Positions 18,616-28,224 are shown, counted from the first letter of the stretch. The stretch is DNA of 64,000 bases from Paludisphaera soli (GCF_011064595.1 NZ_JAALJI010000003.1:62001-126000), one strand, 5' to 3'. Numbers and translations: made by a program. The notes: generated by a model not told the origin, from the sequence alone.

Positions 18616-18711
18616 TTCAGACTAGCAGCAACACGCGCAATAAAAGACGCCCCGTCTCGAGGGGGCGTCGATTCTTACGCCGGAGCTGGAGGCGTGAAGT
18701 ACACGCCTCAG

Positions 18712-18784
18712 CTCCCCGACAAGGACTCGAACCTTGAACCTAGCGGTTAACAGCCGCTCGCTCTACCGATTGAGCTATCGGGGA
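18712..18784 (-). tRNA. tRNA-Asn (GTT), copy 2
   Basis: A second 73-nt copy, identical base for base to copy 1 and in the same orientation, 96 bp away. It has the same GTT anticodon, and CCA is not encoded. As the minus-strand-upstream copy it is probably transcribed first, possibly as one precursor with copy 1. Confidence 0.97.
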
Positions 18785-18904
18785 ATACGCCCCAGAGGAT
18801 ACCGGTTGGATCGGGTAGGCTCAAGGGCAATCTCGAGAATTCCTGGGAACTCTCATCTTCGCAAAAGTATATTTTGACGGCCGATCGCGCGGCCCGGCGT
18901 CTGT

Positions 18905-19066
18905 TCAGCTGGCCTGGGCGGCCTTGTTGTGCTGCTCGATCGCCTTCTCGAGGATCCCGACGATCAGCGCGTTGAGCGAGGCTTTGTCTTCCTTCGCCCA
19001 GCTGGCCAGCTGCTCATGGAGTACGGGTGGCATCCGGATTTGGAAGTGGACGACTGTCTCGGGCAT
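18905..19066 (-). CDS. Small ribbon-helix-helix DNA-binding protein
   Basis: 53 aa from ATG 19066, with GAGGAG well placed upstream. An in-frame upstream ATG at 19111 is less likely because the RHH strand begins at once after MPETVV. The pattern beta-strand VVHFQIRMP, then helix VLHEQLASWAKEDKAS, turn, and helix LNALIVGILEKAIEQH is the Arc/MetJ/CopG fold. No toxin gene is adjacent, so a type II antitoxin role is not supported. It is more likely an autoregulated repressor; a palindrome lies in its own leader (19122-19158). Target unknown. Confidence 0.75.
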   Translation of the reverse strand: MPETVVHFQIRMPPVLHEQLASWAKEDKASLNALIVGILEKAIEQHNKAAQAS

Positions 19067-19121
19067 GGGATCGACTCCTCGGAGGAGAAAGGTGACGCGG
19101 AGGCGCGACACGCCATGAAAC

Positions 19122-19164
19122 GCCCTCTCGACGCCGGCTAGCCGGTGCGATCGAGGGCATTGTA
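19122..19164 (-). promoter_or_regulatory. Candidate promoter -10 and overlapping palindrome of the RHH gene
   Basis: On the minus strand TACAAT (19159-19164) resembles a -10 box. Immediately downstream GAGGGC (19153-19158) and GCCCTC (19122-19127) flank the 12-bp perfect palindrome CCGGCTAGCCGG (19134-19145). RHH proteins bind inverted repeats next to promoters, so this may be an autoregulatory operator. No good -35 box is visible. The rest of 19165-19515 shows an AT-rich patch (19185-19200) and no gene. Confidence 0.35.
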
Positions 19165-19515
19165 CACGCGTCCGGACTCGTTCTTATAGTTTTTTACTTG
19201 AGAGAGGGAGATACGTCGACCTCCTATTGTGGGACTTCCGGCCCTGGATGCAAGGTCTTCCAAGCGATGCGGTTGCCCATTCGTCCCGAGATGCTCGCAC
19301 GACCCGTCGGAATCGCACGACCGGTCGCCATCCTCGGGTTCCCCCCGCGGAGCAATCTCCTCGATCGATTCGGGAACGAATTCCCTCGGCCCCTGCCGTC
19401 GTCAACGGACCCGACGAGCGACGCCTTCCGGACTTCCCTGTCAGGTCGTATTCTGAGGCGTCGGTTCGATCTGCTCGACCTGCCGGCGGACCGGATCGCG
19501 TTCGCAGGAGGATCC

Positions 19516-20085
19516 ATGGATTCATCGCCCATCGACCGTTCGACCGACGAGTCGGCCTCCGGCTCCTCGGCCGACACGCTGATCCGTCGCTTCGTGGAGC
19601 ATTGGGGCGTGATGGCGCGCGCCTGGGGCATCAATTCCACGATGGGGGAATTGTTCGCCCTGCTCTACATCACGGGGGCCGACTGGACCGCCGAGGACCT
19701 TCGGGCGAGGCTCGACGTCTCTCGCGGAAACGTCAGCATGAATCTTCGCGAGTTGATGGGCTGGGGGGTCGTGCGCAAGGTCCACCGGCCGGGAGAGCGG
19801 CGTGAACTCTATCGCGCCGAAGCGGACGTGTGGACTCTCTTCCAGAGAATCATGGCCGAGCGAAAGCGACGCGAGCTGGACCCGACCGTCAGGGTCCTCG
19901 ACGACCTTGCTGCGGCCGCCGAGGTGGATTCCAAGCTTCGCGAGTTGCAAGGGCGGGTGGAGACGCTGCGGAATCTTTTGGGGGCGATCGACGGCCTGTC
20001 GACGAGGCTGATGCGCCTCGATTCCGGGGACCTCGTCGAGATCGGCAGACTCCTGTCAGACGACATCGACGACGGGCCGATCTAG
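19516..20085 (+). CDS. GbsR/MarR-family transcriptional regulator
   Basis: 189 aa. The ATG at 19516 is fixed by AGGAGG six bases upstream. A winged-helix domain lies at about 35-115: INSTMGELFALLYITGADWT, then LRARLDVSRGNVSMNLREL (recognition helix) and the wing VVRKVHRPGERRELYRAE. The C-terminal part (about 120-189) is helical and coiled, probably the dimerisation arm. This is the GbsR-type arrangement used for osmolyte and transporter genes, but the effector here is unknown and no transporter is adjacent. A shared hairpin follows the stop. Confidence 0.85.
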   Translation: MDSSPIDRSTDESASGSSADTLIRRFVEHWGVMARAWGINSTMGELFALLYITGADWTAEDLRARLDVSRGNVSMNLRELMGWGVVRKVHRPGERRELYRAEADVWTLFQRIMAERKRRELDPTVRVLDDLAAAAEVDSKLRELQGRVETLRNLLGAIDGLSTRLMRLDSGDLVEIGRLLSDDIDDGPI

Positions 20086-20091
20086 ACGCAA

Positions 20092-20128
20092 ACGACCCCT
20101 CGCGGCCGCAGGGGACGCGAGGGGTCGT
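20092..20128. terminator. Bidirectional hairpin terminator
   Basis: A 12-bp perfect stem (20092-20103 with 20117-20128, ACGACCCCTCGC and its complement) has a 13-nt loop. It lies in the 68-bp gap between the convergent regulator (stop 20085) and coiled-coil protein (stop 20154). Confidence 0.65.
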
Positions 20129-20153
20129 GGGTCGGTCAAGGGAGAGAAGCTCG

Positions 20154-21722
20154 TCAGGGCTGCTCGTCCATGCCCGCCCCCTCCGCGGGGGGAGTGGGCT
20201 GGGCCTCGTTGTTCTTGGTTCGGGGCTCCGTGAGACGCTGGAGGGCCCGATCGTCGACGGCCTCGGAGCGGCCCGAGATGGGCGCATTCATGTCATATCC
20301 GAGGTAGGCGAGAAGGCGTCCCAAGCTGATCGGCCTGATGCCGTTCTGGCGAGCTTCCTTAACCATCTCCCCGAAACGCTGATCGAAGAGCGCCTGCTGG
20401 GCGATCGAGGCGTCGGACTTGGCGACGTAGGTGTCGCGGAGGGGCGGACGCTCCTTCACGTCGTCGGTGACGTACCAGGCGATCCGGGCCGACAACTTGC
20501 CGCTCTCCTTGCCGACCTCGGGCGGGGGCAGATCGTACTCGATGGACCCGCCGGCTCCCTCGATCATCCGCTTCAGGTCGTCCCGATCGTCGCGGCCGTC
20601 GCGGTTCACGTCGATCTTGCCGATGAGCGCGAACTTCATGGGCTCGTTGGGGGACCAACTGGGCGAATAGACGATGTCGCCGACACGCATGGGCTCGATC
20701 GGGCTGTTCGTCTTGAGGATCTTGGCCACGCTGAACCGGTCCCCGACCTGGGTCAGCATGATGCTCCCCTTCGGCTTCTCGGTCGGGATGCCAGGCGAGC
20801 CCTGATCGAAGATGGTCATGGTCATTTGGGGACGGGCGCCCTGCTGCCGGGTTACGTCGACGTGGACCTCGTTGCGATCGAAGTCGACGAAGGTGATCCG
20901 GCCGTCGGGGCGATCGAGGACGTTCGCGGTCTTGTCGAGGGCGTCGCGCTGCTCGCGAAGGATGGCGGTCAGCTGATCGACCTTGCGACCGTCCTCTTCC
21001 TTGGTCTGTCGGAGCTGAGTGGTCAAATTGGCGATGTCGGTTCGCGCCTGGTCGAGGTCGGTCGTGAGTTGGTCGACCTTGGTCAGGAGGACCTGACGTT
21101 CCTGCTCGTGCTTGTTGTGCTCGGCCTCGAGGTCGGCCCGGGTGCCCTCGGCCGACTTCGACTGGACCGAGATCTGGTCCTTGGCCACGCTGGTCGCGGA
21201 TTCGAGGTTGTTCCGAAGGGCGGCCTCGTTGGCGGCCAGCTCGGCGTCCACCAGCGAGAGGTTCTCCAGCAATTCGACCAGGCGGTCGAGCGCCGAGATG
21301 TAGTTCTTGTTCGGTTCCTTCTTGAAGGACTCGATCGCGAGCTGGACCTTCTGCTTGGCGTCTTCCAGTTCGGGCCCCTGGGCCCCGGCCGCCTGGGCGC
21401 GGGAGACGGAGGCGTTGACCATGTTGGCGATCCCGAGCAGGCGGTCCTCGACCTTCTTCAGGTGGGTCGCGATCTCGGTCTTGGCGGGGTCGAACTCCGT
21501 GGCGCGTGCGCCGATCGTCTTGCGGAATTCGTCGTATTGGGTCAGCGCCTCGTCGGCCTCGCGACGCGACTTCGAGGCCTTGTCGGCCTCCGACGCGAGC
21601 AAGCCTTCCGAACGGGCGTAGGACGAGTACAGGAAGTAGGACGTCACGGCCAGGATCACCGTGAGCGTCACGAAGACCGCCACGGCGATCTTGAGACCCT
21701 GGGATTCGTTGGATGCGGCCAT
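20154..21722 (-). CDS. Membrane-anchored coiled-coil protein, planctomycete hypothetical
   Basis: 522 aa. GAGGAG precedes ATG 21722. One transmembrane helix (about 10-32, GLKIAVAVFVTLTVILAVTS) is followed by a long heptad-rich coiled coil (about 35-290) with many Lys/Glu/Gln and the pattern VDQLTTDLDQARTDIANLTT. A globular region (about 290-450) holds a beta-rich segment (GRITFVDFDRNEVHVDV) and a calcium-loop-like stretch NRDGRDDRDDLKRMIEGAGG. The last 60 residues are Pro/Glu-rich. No enzyme motif is seen. By shape it could tether the envelope or act as a scaffold. It is divergent from polA (260 bp apart). Confidence 0.75.
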   Translation of the reverse strand: MAASNESQGLKIAVAVFVTLTVILAVTSYFLYSSYARSEGLLASEADKASKSRREADEALTQYDEFRKTIGARATEFDPAKTEIATHLKKVEDRLLGIANMVNASVSRAQAAGAQGPELEDAKQKVQLAIESFKKEPNKNYISALDRLVELLENLSLVDAELAANEAALRNNLESATSVAKDQISVQSKSAEGTRADLEAEHNKHEQERQVLLTKVDQLTTDLDQARTDIANLTTQLRQTKEEDGRKVDQLTAILREQRDALDKTANVLDRPDGRITFVDFDRNEVHVDVTRQQGARPQMTMTIFDQGSPGIPTEKPKGSIMLTQVGDRFSVAKILKTNSPIEPMRVGDIVYSPSWSPNEPMKFALIGKIDVNRDGRDDRDDLKRMIEGAGGSIEYDLPPPEVGKESGKLSARIAWYVTDDVKERPPLRDTYVAKSDASIAQQALFDQRFGEMVKEARQNGIRPISLGRLLAYLGYDMNAPISGRSEAVDDRALQRLTEPRTKNNEAQPTPPAEGAGMDEQP

Positions 21723-21982
21723 GAACGAAGACTCCTCGGAGCGGAGCGGAGGCGACAGCGCATGCGGTCGGCCGGTTTGCAGATACTATGTCACATGAGA
21801 CGGGAGAATACGAAACCTGCGCCGGGAATTCCGACGCCGGCGATCCGATCGGAACGGTATCTTCGGCAGAATTGGCGTGGGCGGAAGGGCCGCAAGGCTC
21901 CAGAACGCCGCCCGGCGGACCGACAACAGGAACGGCGGGCCGTACGCTCGGAACGCGCCCCGATCCCCTCCGGGAAACTACG

Positions 21983-24691
21983 ATGGCCAACCGCCCGACG
22001 TTCTATATTCTGGACGCTTATTCTCTGATTTTCCAGGTTTTTCACGCCATCCCCTCGATGACGAGCCCGACGGGGGGGCCGACCAACGCGACCTTCGGGA
22101 TTTTCCGGGACCTCCTCAACCTGTTCCGGGATCGCAAGCCCGACTACATCGCGGCAGCGTTCGACGGCGGCGGGCCTGTCTTCCGCTCCGAGATCTTCGC
22201 CGACTACAAGGCCAATCGGGCCGAGATGCCCGTGGACCTCGTCCCCCAGATCGAGCTGATCAAGCGCGTCTTCGAGGGGTTCGAGATCCCCGTGCTGATC
22301 CAGCCCGGCATGGAGGCCGACGACGTGATCGCGACGCTCGCCCGCCGAGGCGAGGAGCGCGGCCTCGACGTCTTCATCTGCACGTCCGACAAGGACGCCC
22401 GCCAGCTCATCACGGATCACATCAAGATCCTCAACATTCGCAAGAACACGGTGATGGACGCGGAAGCCCTAGAGAAGGATTGGGGGATCCGCCCCCAGCA
22501 GGTCGTCGACTTCCTGGCCCTGACCGGTGACGCCGTCGACAACGTGCCGGGCGTTCCGGGCATCGGCCCCGTCCTCGCCTCAGGTTACCTCAAGCAGTTC
22601 GGCGACCTGGAAACCCTGCTGGCCAATCCCGACAAGGTCAAGGGCCCCAAGAAGCAGCAGGCCCTCCGCGAGAACGCCGAGGTCGCGCTCAGGGCTAGGA
22701 GCCTCGTCGCGCTCCGGGAAGATCTCCCGATCGCCCTCGATTGGAATGCCCTTCAGACCTCGGCCCCGAACGTCCCGGTCCTTCGCGAACTCTGCCTCGA
22801 ATGCGGCTTCCATCGCTTCGTGGCCGAACTCGCCGAGGCCAAGGGGGCGGAGCCCGCCGTCGCGAAGGTCGAGTGGGTCGCCCGGTATTCGACGATCGAC
22901 ACTCCCGAGGCGTTCCAGAAATTCCTGGGGGAGTTGCGGAAGCAGGAGCGGTTCTGCATCGACACCGAGACCACGTCGATCAACCCTCTCCTCTCCAGCC
23001 TGGTTGGGATCGCCGTGTCGTGGAAAGCCGGCGAGGGTTATTACATCCCGTTGCGGGCGCCCATCGGCTTCAAGATCCTCGACCCCGAGATGGTCCTGGA
23101 CGCCTTGCGGGCGGTCCTCGCCGACCCCAACGTCGAGAAGGTCGGCCAGAACATCAAGTACGACATGCTCGCCTTCCGACGCGCGGGGGTCTCGATCGAA
23201 GGGCCGATCGTCGACACGATGATCCTCAGCTATCTGCTGGAGAGCGGCGAGCGCAACCACAGCCTGGACCAGCTTGCGGACCGTCTCCTGGGCCACGCGA
23301 TGATCCCGATCAGCGACCTCATCGGGAAGGGGAAGAATCAGCTCCGCATGGATCAGGTCGACGTGCCGAGGATCGCCGAGTACGCCGGCGAGGACGCCGA
23401 TGCAACCTGGCGCGTGTACGAGATCCTCGCCCCCCGCGTCCGCGAGGAGGGCCTGTGGGATCTCTACGCGGATCTGGAGCGTCCCCTGATCTCGATCCTG
23501 TCCCGGATGGAGGAGGTCGGGATCAAGGTGGACGTCCCGCGGCTGAAGGAGCTTTCGGAGGATTTCGCCGCTCGCCTCGCGGGAATGGAGGAGGAGATCC
23601 ATCGGCTCGCCGGACGCCCCTTCAACATCAACTCGGTCCCGCAACTCCGACAGATCCTCTTCGAGGAGTTGAAGCTGCCCAAGCTTCAGAAAACCCCGGG
23701 AGGCGAGCTGAGCACCGCCACCGAGGTCCTGGAGGAGTTGGCGAGCAAGCACGCGCTGCCGGCCCTCTTGGTCCGCCACCGCCAGCTCACGAAGCTCAAG
23801 GGGACGTATCTCGACGCCCTGCCGCTCCTCGTCCATCCCGACGACGGCCGGATCCACGCCTCGTTCAACCAGGGCGTCGCCGCGACCGGCCGACTCAGCT
23901 CCAGCGATCCCAACCTCCAGAACATCCCCGTTCGGACCGAGGAGGGGCGGCAGATCCGGCAGGCGTTCGTGGCCGAGGGGGCGGATCATAGGCTACTCAC
24001 GGCCGACTACTCCCAGATCGAGCTGCGGGTCCTCGCCCACTTCTCCGAGGACCCCGCCCTGCAGAGGGCCTTCGAGGCCGACCACGACATCCACCGGGCG
24101 GTCGCCGCCCGGATCTACGGGGTGGCCGAGGATCAAGTCGATAACGCGATGCGGCGCGTGGCGAAGACGGTCAATTTCGGGGTGATCTACGGCCTGAGCC
24201 CGTTCGGGCTGGCCGGACGGCTGGGCATCAAGCAGGCCGAGGCCGCGGCCTTCATCGACGCCTACTTCCAGGAATACCAGGGCGTGGACCGCTTCATCAC
24301 GCGGACCCTCGAATCCGCCCAGTCCTCGGGACGGGTGGAGACGATCCTGGGCCGTCGACGGCCGATCTCGGGGATCAAGGCGACCACCGGCCGCAATCGG
24401 AACCTCGCCGAGCGGACGGCCGTCAACACCGTCATCCAGGGCTCGGCGGCCGACCTCATCAAGCGGGCGATGATCCTCGTGGATCGGCGACTCGGCGAGG
24501 AAGGGCTTAAGGCCCGCATGCTGCTCCAAATCCACGACGAACTCCTATTCGAGAGCCCGGTCGAGGAGCTGCCCACGCTCGCCGCCCTGGTCCGCGAGGA
24601 GATGACCCGAGCCCTGGCGCTGTCCGTCCCCCTCAAGGTCGACCTCGCCGTGGGGCCGAACTGGCTGGACGTGGAACCCCCCGATTATTGA
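21983..24691 (+). CDS. polA: DNA polymerase I
   Basis: 902 aa replication/repair polymerase. The 5'-3' exonuclease domain occupies about 1-300 (ILDAYSLIF, EADDVIATLA, TSDKDARQL, GDAVDNVPGVPGIG). The 3'-5' proofreading domain (about 310-500) keeps its acidic residues: D327 and E329 in CIDTETTS, then GQNIKYD and YAGEDADATW, so proofreading looks active, unlike Thermus or Bacillus enzymes. The polymerase domain (about 510-902) has motif A DYSQIELR (D675), motif B RRVAKTVNFGVIYG and motif C QIHDELL (D852). The ATG at 21983 is chosen because the exonuclease strand starts immediately; the frame stays open further upstream without homology. Confidence 0.97.
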   Translation: MANRPTFYILDAYSLIFQVFHAIPSMTSPTGGPTNATFGIFRDLLNLFRDRKPDYIAAAFDGGGPVFRSEIFADYKANRAEMPVDLVPQIELIKRVFEGFEIPVLIQPGMEADDVIATLARRGEERGLDVFICTSDKDARQLITDHIKILNIRKNTVMDAEALEKDWGIRPQQVVDFLALTGDAVDNVPGVPGIGPVLASGYLKQFGDLETLLANPDKVKGPKKQQALRENAEVALRARSLVALREDLPIALDWNALQTSAPNVPVLRELCLECGFHRFVAELAEAKGAEPAVAKVEWVARYSTIDTPEAFQKFLGELRKQERFCIDTETTSINPLLSSLVGIAVSWKAGEGYYIPLRAPIGFKILDPEMVLDALRAVLADPNVEKVGQNIKYDMLAFRRAGVSIEGPIVDTMILSYLLESGERNHSLDQLADRLLGHAMIPISDLIGKGKNQLRMDQVDVPRIAEYAGEDADATWRVYEILAPRVREEGLWDLYADLERPLISILSRMEEVGIKVDVPRLKELSEDFAARLAGMEEEIHRLAGRPFNINSVPQLRQILFEELKLPKLQKTPGGELSTATEVLEELASKHALPALLVRHRQLTKLKGTYLDALPLLVHPDDGRIHASFNQGVAATGRLSSSDPNLQNIPVRTEEGRQIRQAFVAEGADHRLLTADYSQIELRVLAHFSEDPALQRAFEADHDIHRAVAARIYGVAEDQVDNAMRRVAKTVNFGVIYGLSPFGLAGRLGIKQAEAAAFIDAYFQEYQGVDRFITRTLESAQSSGRVETILGRRRPISGIKATTGRNRNLAERTAVNTVIQGSAADLIKRAMILVDRRLGEEGLKARMLLQIHDELLFESPVEELPTLAALVREEMTRALALSVPLKVDLAVGPNWLDVEPPDY

Positions 24692-25147
24692 GGCGACGGG
24701 GACGATGCGGACGGTCTTTCCGGACGGCCGATCGGAGCCTCCCCGGGGCCCTCGTGATTTCAACGAAGCGCCATTGCAGGCCCGCCACCGAGGGCGTATA
24801 AGTTAATGAGTCGATCGTGACTGGCCTGCTGTCGGTTTCCGGCGCTTTCCCATCACCCCCCCATCATGTCCTTCCTGCGGCCTGCACTCCATGACTCGCC
24901 CAGGATCGAGATGACGGCCATGAGATTTCTCCTTCGCCCGCCCGCTCATCCGAAGTCGCACGCCTTACTCGTGCCGCCGCGGATGGGCCGGATAGTCCGC
25001 CACGACGCCGGTCGAGCCTAATCGTCCCCGCGTCTTGACACGGCAGCTTCTTCTGCGCCCCGAGGCGTCGGCCCACCAGGGTCGACCCGTCGCGGGCCGC
25101 GTCTGCTCTATCCACCTAATTCCCCCGAGTTGAGCAACAGGTCCGTC
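24692..25147. other. 456-bp intergenic region, nothing recognised
   Basis: This lies between polA and coaE on the same strand. A 51-codon frame at 24866-25021 is present but lacks a ribosome-binding site and homology. TTGACA occurs at 25035-25040 without a matching -10 box. No hairpin with a T-tract is evident after polA. Confidence 0.5.
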
Positions 25148-25909
25148 ATGTCCGAGTCGTTTACGACCATCGGCGAACCCGCCGCGCCGTCGCGGCGATG
25201 GAAGGCGGGGAAGATCCCCGTCGTCGGCCTGATCGGCGGCGTCGGGGGGGGCAAGAGCACGGTCGCCGCACTCCTCGCCGGCCGCGGGGCGGCCGTGATC
25301 GACGCCGACGCCGTGGGGCACGCGGTGCTGAAGCGACCCGAGATCGCATCACGGGTCGTGGATCGGTTCGGCCCCGAGGTCCTCGGTGCCGACGGCGCCG
25401 TCGACCGTCGGAGCCTCGGACGCCTGGTCTTCGCCGATCCGGCGGCGCGGGTCGACCTCGAAGCGCTGGTCCACCCTCCGATGTTCCAGGAATTCGCCAG
25501 GGCCATCGCCGAGGCGGAGCGGGGATGCGAGGCCCGGTTCGTGGTCCTCGACGCGGCGATCCTGCTGGAATCGGGATGGGACGGGGCGTGCGACCTCGTC
25601 GCCTTCGTCGACTCCCCCAGGGCGACCCGCCTGGAGCGCGTGCGGGCGAGTCGCGGCTGGACCGAGGAGGAGCTGGCGGCCCGGGAAGCCGCACAATGGC
25701 CGATCGATCGGAAGAAGGCCCGCGCCGATTACGTCCTGAAGAACGAAGGGGACGCCGAGGGCCTCGAAGCGGACGTCGATCGCTTCGTGGACTGGCTGGA
25801 GTCCGAGCCGGGCCGTCCCGGCTGCGAGATCCCGCCCGAGGAGTCCGGGAGCGACGCGTCCGGCGACCCACCGTCGCCTCCTCGTCGCCGGTCTCGACTC
25901 CCCAAGTGA
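25148..25909 (+). CDS. coaE: Dephospho-CoA kinase
   Basis: 253 aa. It catalyses the last step of coenzyme A synthesis, phosphorylating the 3'-OH of dephospho-CoA with ATP. The P-loop GGVGGGKST is at 30-38. Other family signatures are IDADAVGH (substrate-binding Asp), LVHPPMF, LLLESGW-like AAILLESGWD and RKKARADYVLKNEG near the end. There is an N-terminal extension of about 22 residues before the first strand and a basic Pro/Ser-rich tail. The ATG at 25148 is preferred to the TTG 18 bases upstream. Confidence 0.93.
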   Translation: MSESFTTIGEPAAPSRRWKAGKIPVVGLIGGVGGGKSTVAALLAGRGAAVIDADAVGHAVLKRPEIASRVVDRFGPEVLGADGAVDRRSLGRLVFADPAARVDLEALVHPPMFQEFARAIAEAERGCEARFVVLDAAILLESGWDGACDLVAFVDSPRATRLERVRASRGWTEEELAAREAAQWPIDRKKARADYVLKNEGDAEGLEADVDRFVDWLESEPGRPGCEIPPEESGSDASGDPPSPPRRRSRLPK

Positions 25910-26183
25910 AGTCCGCTTCGACCCGGCCCTCGCCCAGAGTTTCAGCCAACCTGGTTTCTCCTGTCACCGTTCCTCGCTTTCCAAAGGCACCTCCTCGGTC
26001 ATGCACGTCGACAACCCCTCCCGCATCCGACGATCCCCGCCTTCGACGACGCCCATCCGCGGTCGCGACGCCGAACGGTCGCGGCGCTCGGGCCCAAGTC
26101 GACACCACCCCGCCCCGTGCCATATCCCGCATCCGCGGCTCGGCTGAATCACTCGTCTAGTCTGTCCAGGAGATCGGTTCATC

Positions 26184-28115
26184 ATGCCCAACGAGACACG
26201 CCCCCGCCGGGAGTCTTCCGGAAGCTCCCGCATCCGCAAGACCGCCGGCTCCCCCCCCCCGCCCGCCCAAGACGAGAATGCCGGGAACATCGCCCCCAGC
26301 CCCAGCTATCCCCCGGCCGTCGAGACGCCTCCGGTCGCCGAGACCTATCGCGAGCGCGAGCGTCCCTCCCGCGAGCCCTATCGCGAGGAAGGCCCCGCCG
26401 ACCGCGAACCGATCCGCTTCATCCGATCTCGCGACCGGAGCGAGCCGGCCGCCGAGCGTCCGGAACGCGAGCCGGGCATGACGCTCCGCGAGCGGCTCGC
26501 CCGCGATCGCGCCGAACGCGACGCCGCCAGCGCACCGCCCGCCCACGACGGCGTCCCTCTTTCACGCGACCGCGATCGGGATCGGGATCGGGATCGCGAA
26601 CCGGCCCCGACCGTCCGCGAGCGCGTTCGCGAGGTCCGCGATCCCGAGGCCGCCGTCGCCCCCCGCGACCGGGCCGATCGCGAGGCCTCGTTCAACTCGC
26701 GCGACCGCGACTACGGCGCGCAGACGAAGCCCGAGCGCACCCCGCCGCCGGTCCTTGAAGAGGCCCCGTCCGGGGAATTCTCGGACGTCGACGACGAGGA
26801 CGTCTTCGGCGACGTGGCGATCCATGATCGTTACGAGGACATCAAGCGCGGCGAGATCCATCTCACCGAGCTGCAGAAGATGACGATGCCCCAACTGATC
26901 AAGACGGCGAAGTCCGAGGGGATCGCCGAGTACATGGGCCTGAAGAAGCAGGACCTGATCTTCAAGATCCTCAAAGAACGGGTCAAGCAAAACGGGCTGA
27001 TGTACGGCGAAGGGACCCTCGAGGTCCTGCCCGACGGCTTCGGCTTCCTCCGCAGCCCGGATTACAACTACCTCCCCTGCCCCGACGACATCTACGTCTC
27101 GCCCAGCCAGATCCGCCGCTTCGGGCTGAAGACCGGCGCGATCGTCTCCGGCCAGATCCGCCCCCCCAAGGAGAACGAGCGGTACTTCGCCCTCCTGCGG
27201 GTCGAGGCGATCAACTTCGAGGACCCGGACAAGCTCAGCGAGAAGGTCGGCTTCGACGACCTCACCCCGCTGCACCCCCAAGGTCGCATCAAGCTGGAGA
27301 CGACCCCCGAAGAGATCAACATGCGGGTCGTCGACATGGTCACGCCGATCGGCTTCGGCCAGCGCGGCGTGATCGTGGCGCCGCCGCGGACCGGCAAGAC
27401 GATCCTCCTCCAGAAGATCGCCAACAGCGTCCTCACGAACCATCCCGAAGCCTACGTCATGGTCCTGCTGATCGACGAACGGCCCGAGGAAGTGACGGAC
27501 ATGGAGCGGTCGGTGAAGGGGCCGACGGCCGAGGTCATCAGCTCGACCTTCGACGAGCCCGCCTCGCGGCACATCCAGGTCGCCGAGATGGTCATCGAGA
27601 AGGCCAAGCGGATGGTCGAGTTCGGCAAGGACGTCGTCATTCTCCTCGACTCGATCACCCGGCTCGCCCGCGCCTACAACACCGAGGCGCCCCATTCGGG
27701 CAAGATCCTCACCGGCGGCATCGACGCCTCGGCGCTGCAGAAGCCCAAGCGCTTCTTCGGGGCCGCCCGCAAGATCGAGGAGGCCGGCAGCCTGACGATC
27801 CTGGCCACCGCCCTGGTCGACACCGGCAGCCGCATGGACGACGTGATCTTCGAGGAGTTCAAGGGGACCGGCAACATGGAGCTGCACCTCGACCGCCGCC
27901 TGGTCGACAAGCGGATCTGGCCGGCCATCGACGTCAACAAGTCGGGCACCCGCCGCGAGGAGCTGCTGATGGACGCCGACGAACTCCGTCGCGTCTGGAT
28001 CCTCCGGCGCGTCCTCAACGACATGAACCCCGTCGAGGCGATGGAGTTGCTCACCGGGCGGATGAAGAAGTCCAAGAACAACGGCGAGTTTCTCACGAGC
28101 ATGAACCTGTCCTAA
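26184..28115 (+). CDS. rho: Transcription termination factor Rho
   Basis: 643 aa, about 220 longer than E. coli Rho. Residues 1-210 form a disordered extension dense in Arg, Asp, Glu and Pro, with an RD dipeptide run ([10 protein letters not shown]) encoded by a short GATCGG repeat near 26571-26599. Then come the Rho_N helical domain (about 225-265), the cold-shock-like RNA-binding domain ([17 protein letters not shown], from 274) and the RecA-type ATPase with Walker A PPRTGKT (K405), Walker [11 protein letters not shown] and the Q/R-loop region. It acts as a hexameric RNA helicase ending transcription. AGGAG lies 11 bases before the ATG. Confidence 0.97.
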   Translation: MPNETRPRRESSGSSRIRKTAGSPPPPAQDENAGNIAPSPSYPPAVETPPVAETYRERERPSREPYREEGPADREPIRFIRSRDRSEPAAERPEREPGMTLRERLARDRAERDAASAPPAHDGVPLSRDRDRDRDRDREPAPTVRERVREVRDPEAAVAPRDRADREASFNSRDRDYGAQTKPERTPPPVLEEAPSGEFSDVDDEDVFGDVAIHDRYEDIKRGEIHLTELQKMTMPQLIKTAKSEGIAEYMGLKKQDLIFKILKERVKQNGLMYGEGTLEVLPDGFGFLRSPDYNYLPCPDDIYVSPSQIRRFGLKTGAIVSGQIRPPKENERYFALLRVEAINFEDPDKLSEKVGFDDLTPLHPQGRIKLETTPEEINMRVVDMVTPIGFGQRGVIVAPPRTGKTILLQKIANSVLTNHPEAYVMVLLIDERPEEVTDMERSVKGPTAEVISSTFDEPASRHIQVAEMVIEKAKRMVEFGKDVVILLDSITRLARAYNTEAPHSGKILTGGIDASALQKPKRFFGAARKIEEAGSLTILATALVDTGSRMDDVIFEEFKGTGNMELHLDRRLVDKRIWPAIDVNKSGTRREELLMDADELRRVWILRRVLNDMNPVEAMELLTGRMKKSKNNGEFLTSMNLS

Positions 28116-28149
28116 GATCGATCCTCTCGGACTCGACCGACCCACGCCC

Positions 28150-28188
28150 GGGTCCGCGCCGGGCCTCGCACGAGGCCCGGCCGGACCC
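28150..28188 (+). terminator. Intrinsic terminator after rho
   Basis: An 18-bp stem with one bulged C (28150-28156 and 28158-28168 with 28171-28188), nearly all GC, is followed by TTTCCGTTT. It sits 34 bp after the rho stop. Confidence 0.65.
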
Positions 28189-28224
28189 TTTCCGTTTCGA
28201 CGAACTCCAACCCCCCCACCGAAC

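Larger units (their letters stand above)
18536..18784. repeat. 80-bp direct repeat containing tRNA-Asn
   Basis: Bases 18536-18615 and 18705-18784 are identical: each holds a whole tRNA-Asn plus 7 bp of its 3' trailer. Flanking sequence on either side differs. This looks like a tandem gene duplication, with an 89-bp unrelated spacer. Confidence 0.85.

Noticed and set aside
18905-19066. RHH gene as the antitoxin of a type II toxin-antitoxin pair
   Set aside because: The flanking sequence holds only tRNA genes and a long intergenic region; no toxin-sized frame overlaps or abuts it.
24866-25021. A 51-codon frame starting MSFLRPALHDS between polA and coaE
   Set aside because: No ribosome-binding site, no homology and arginine/proline-heavy chance composition.
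25035-25040. TTGACA as a coaE -35 box
   Set aside because: No TATAAT-like hexamer 16-18 bp downstream.
26560-26600. Short tandem repeats as a CRISPR or mobile-element signal
   Set aside because: They are in-frame codons of the RD-rich Rho extension.
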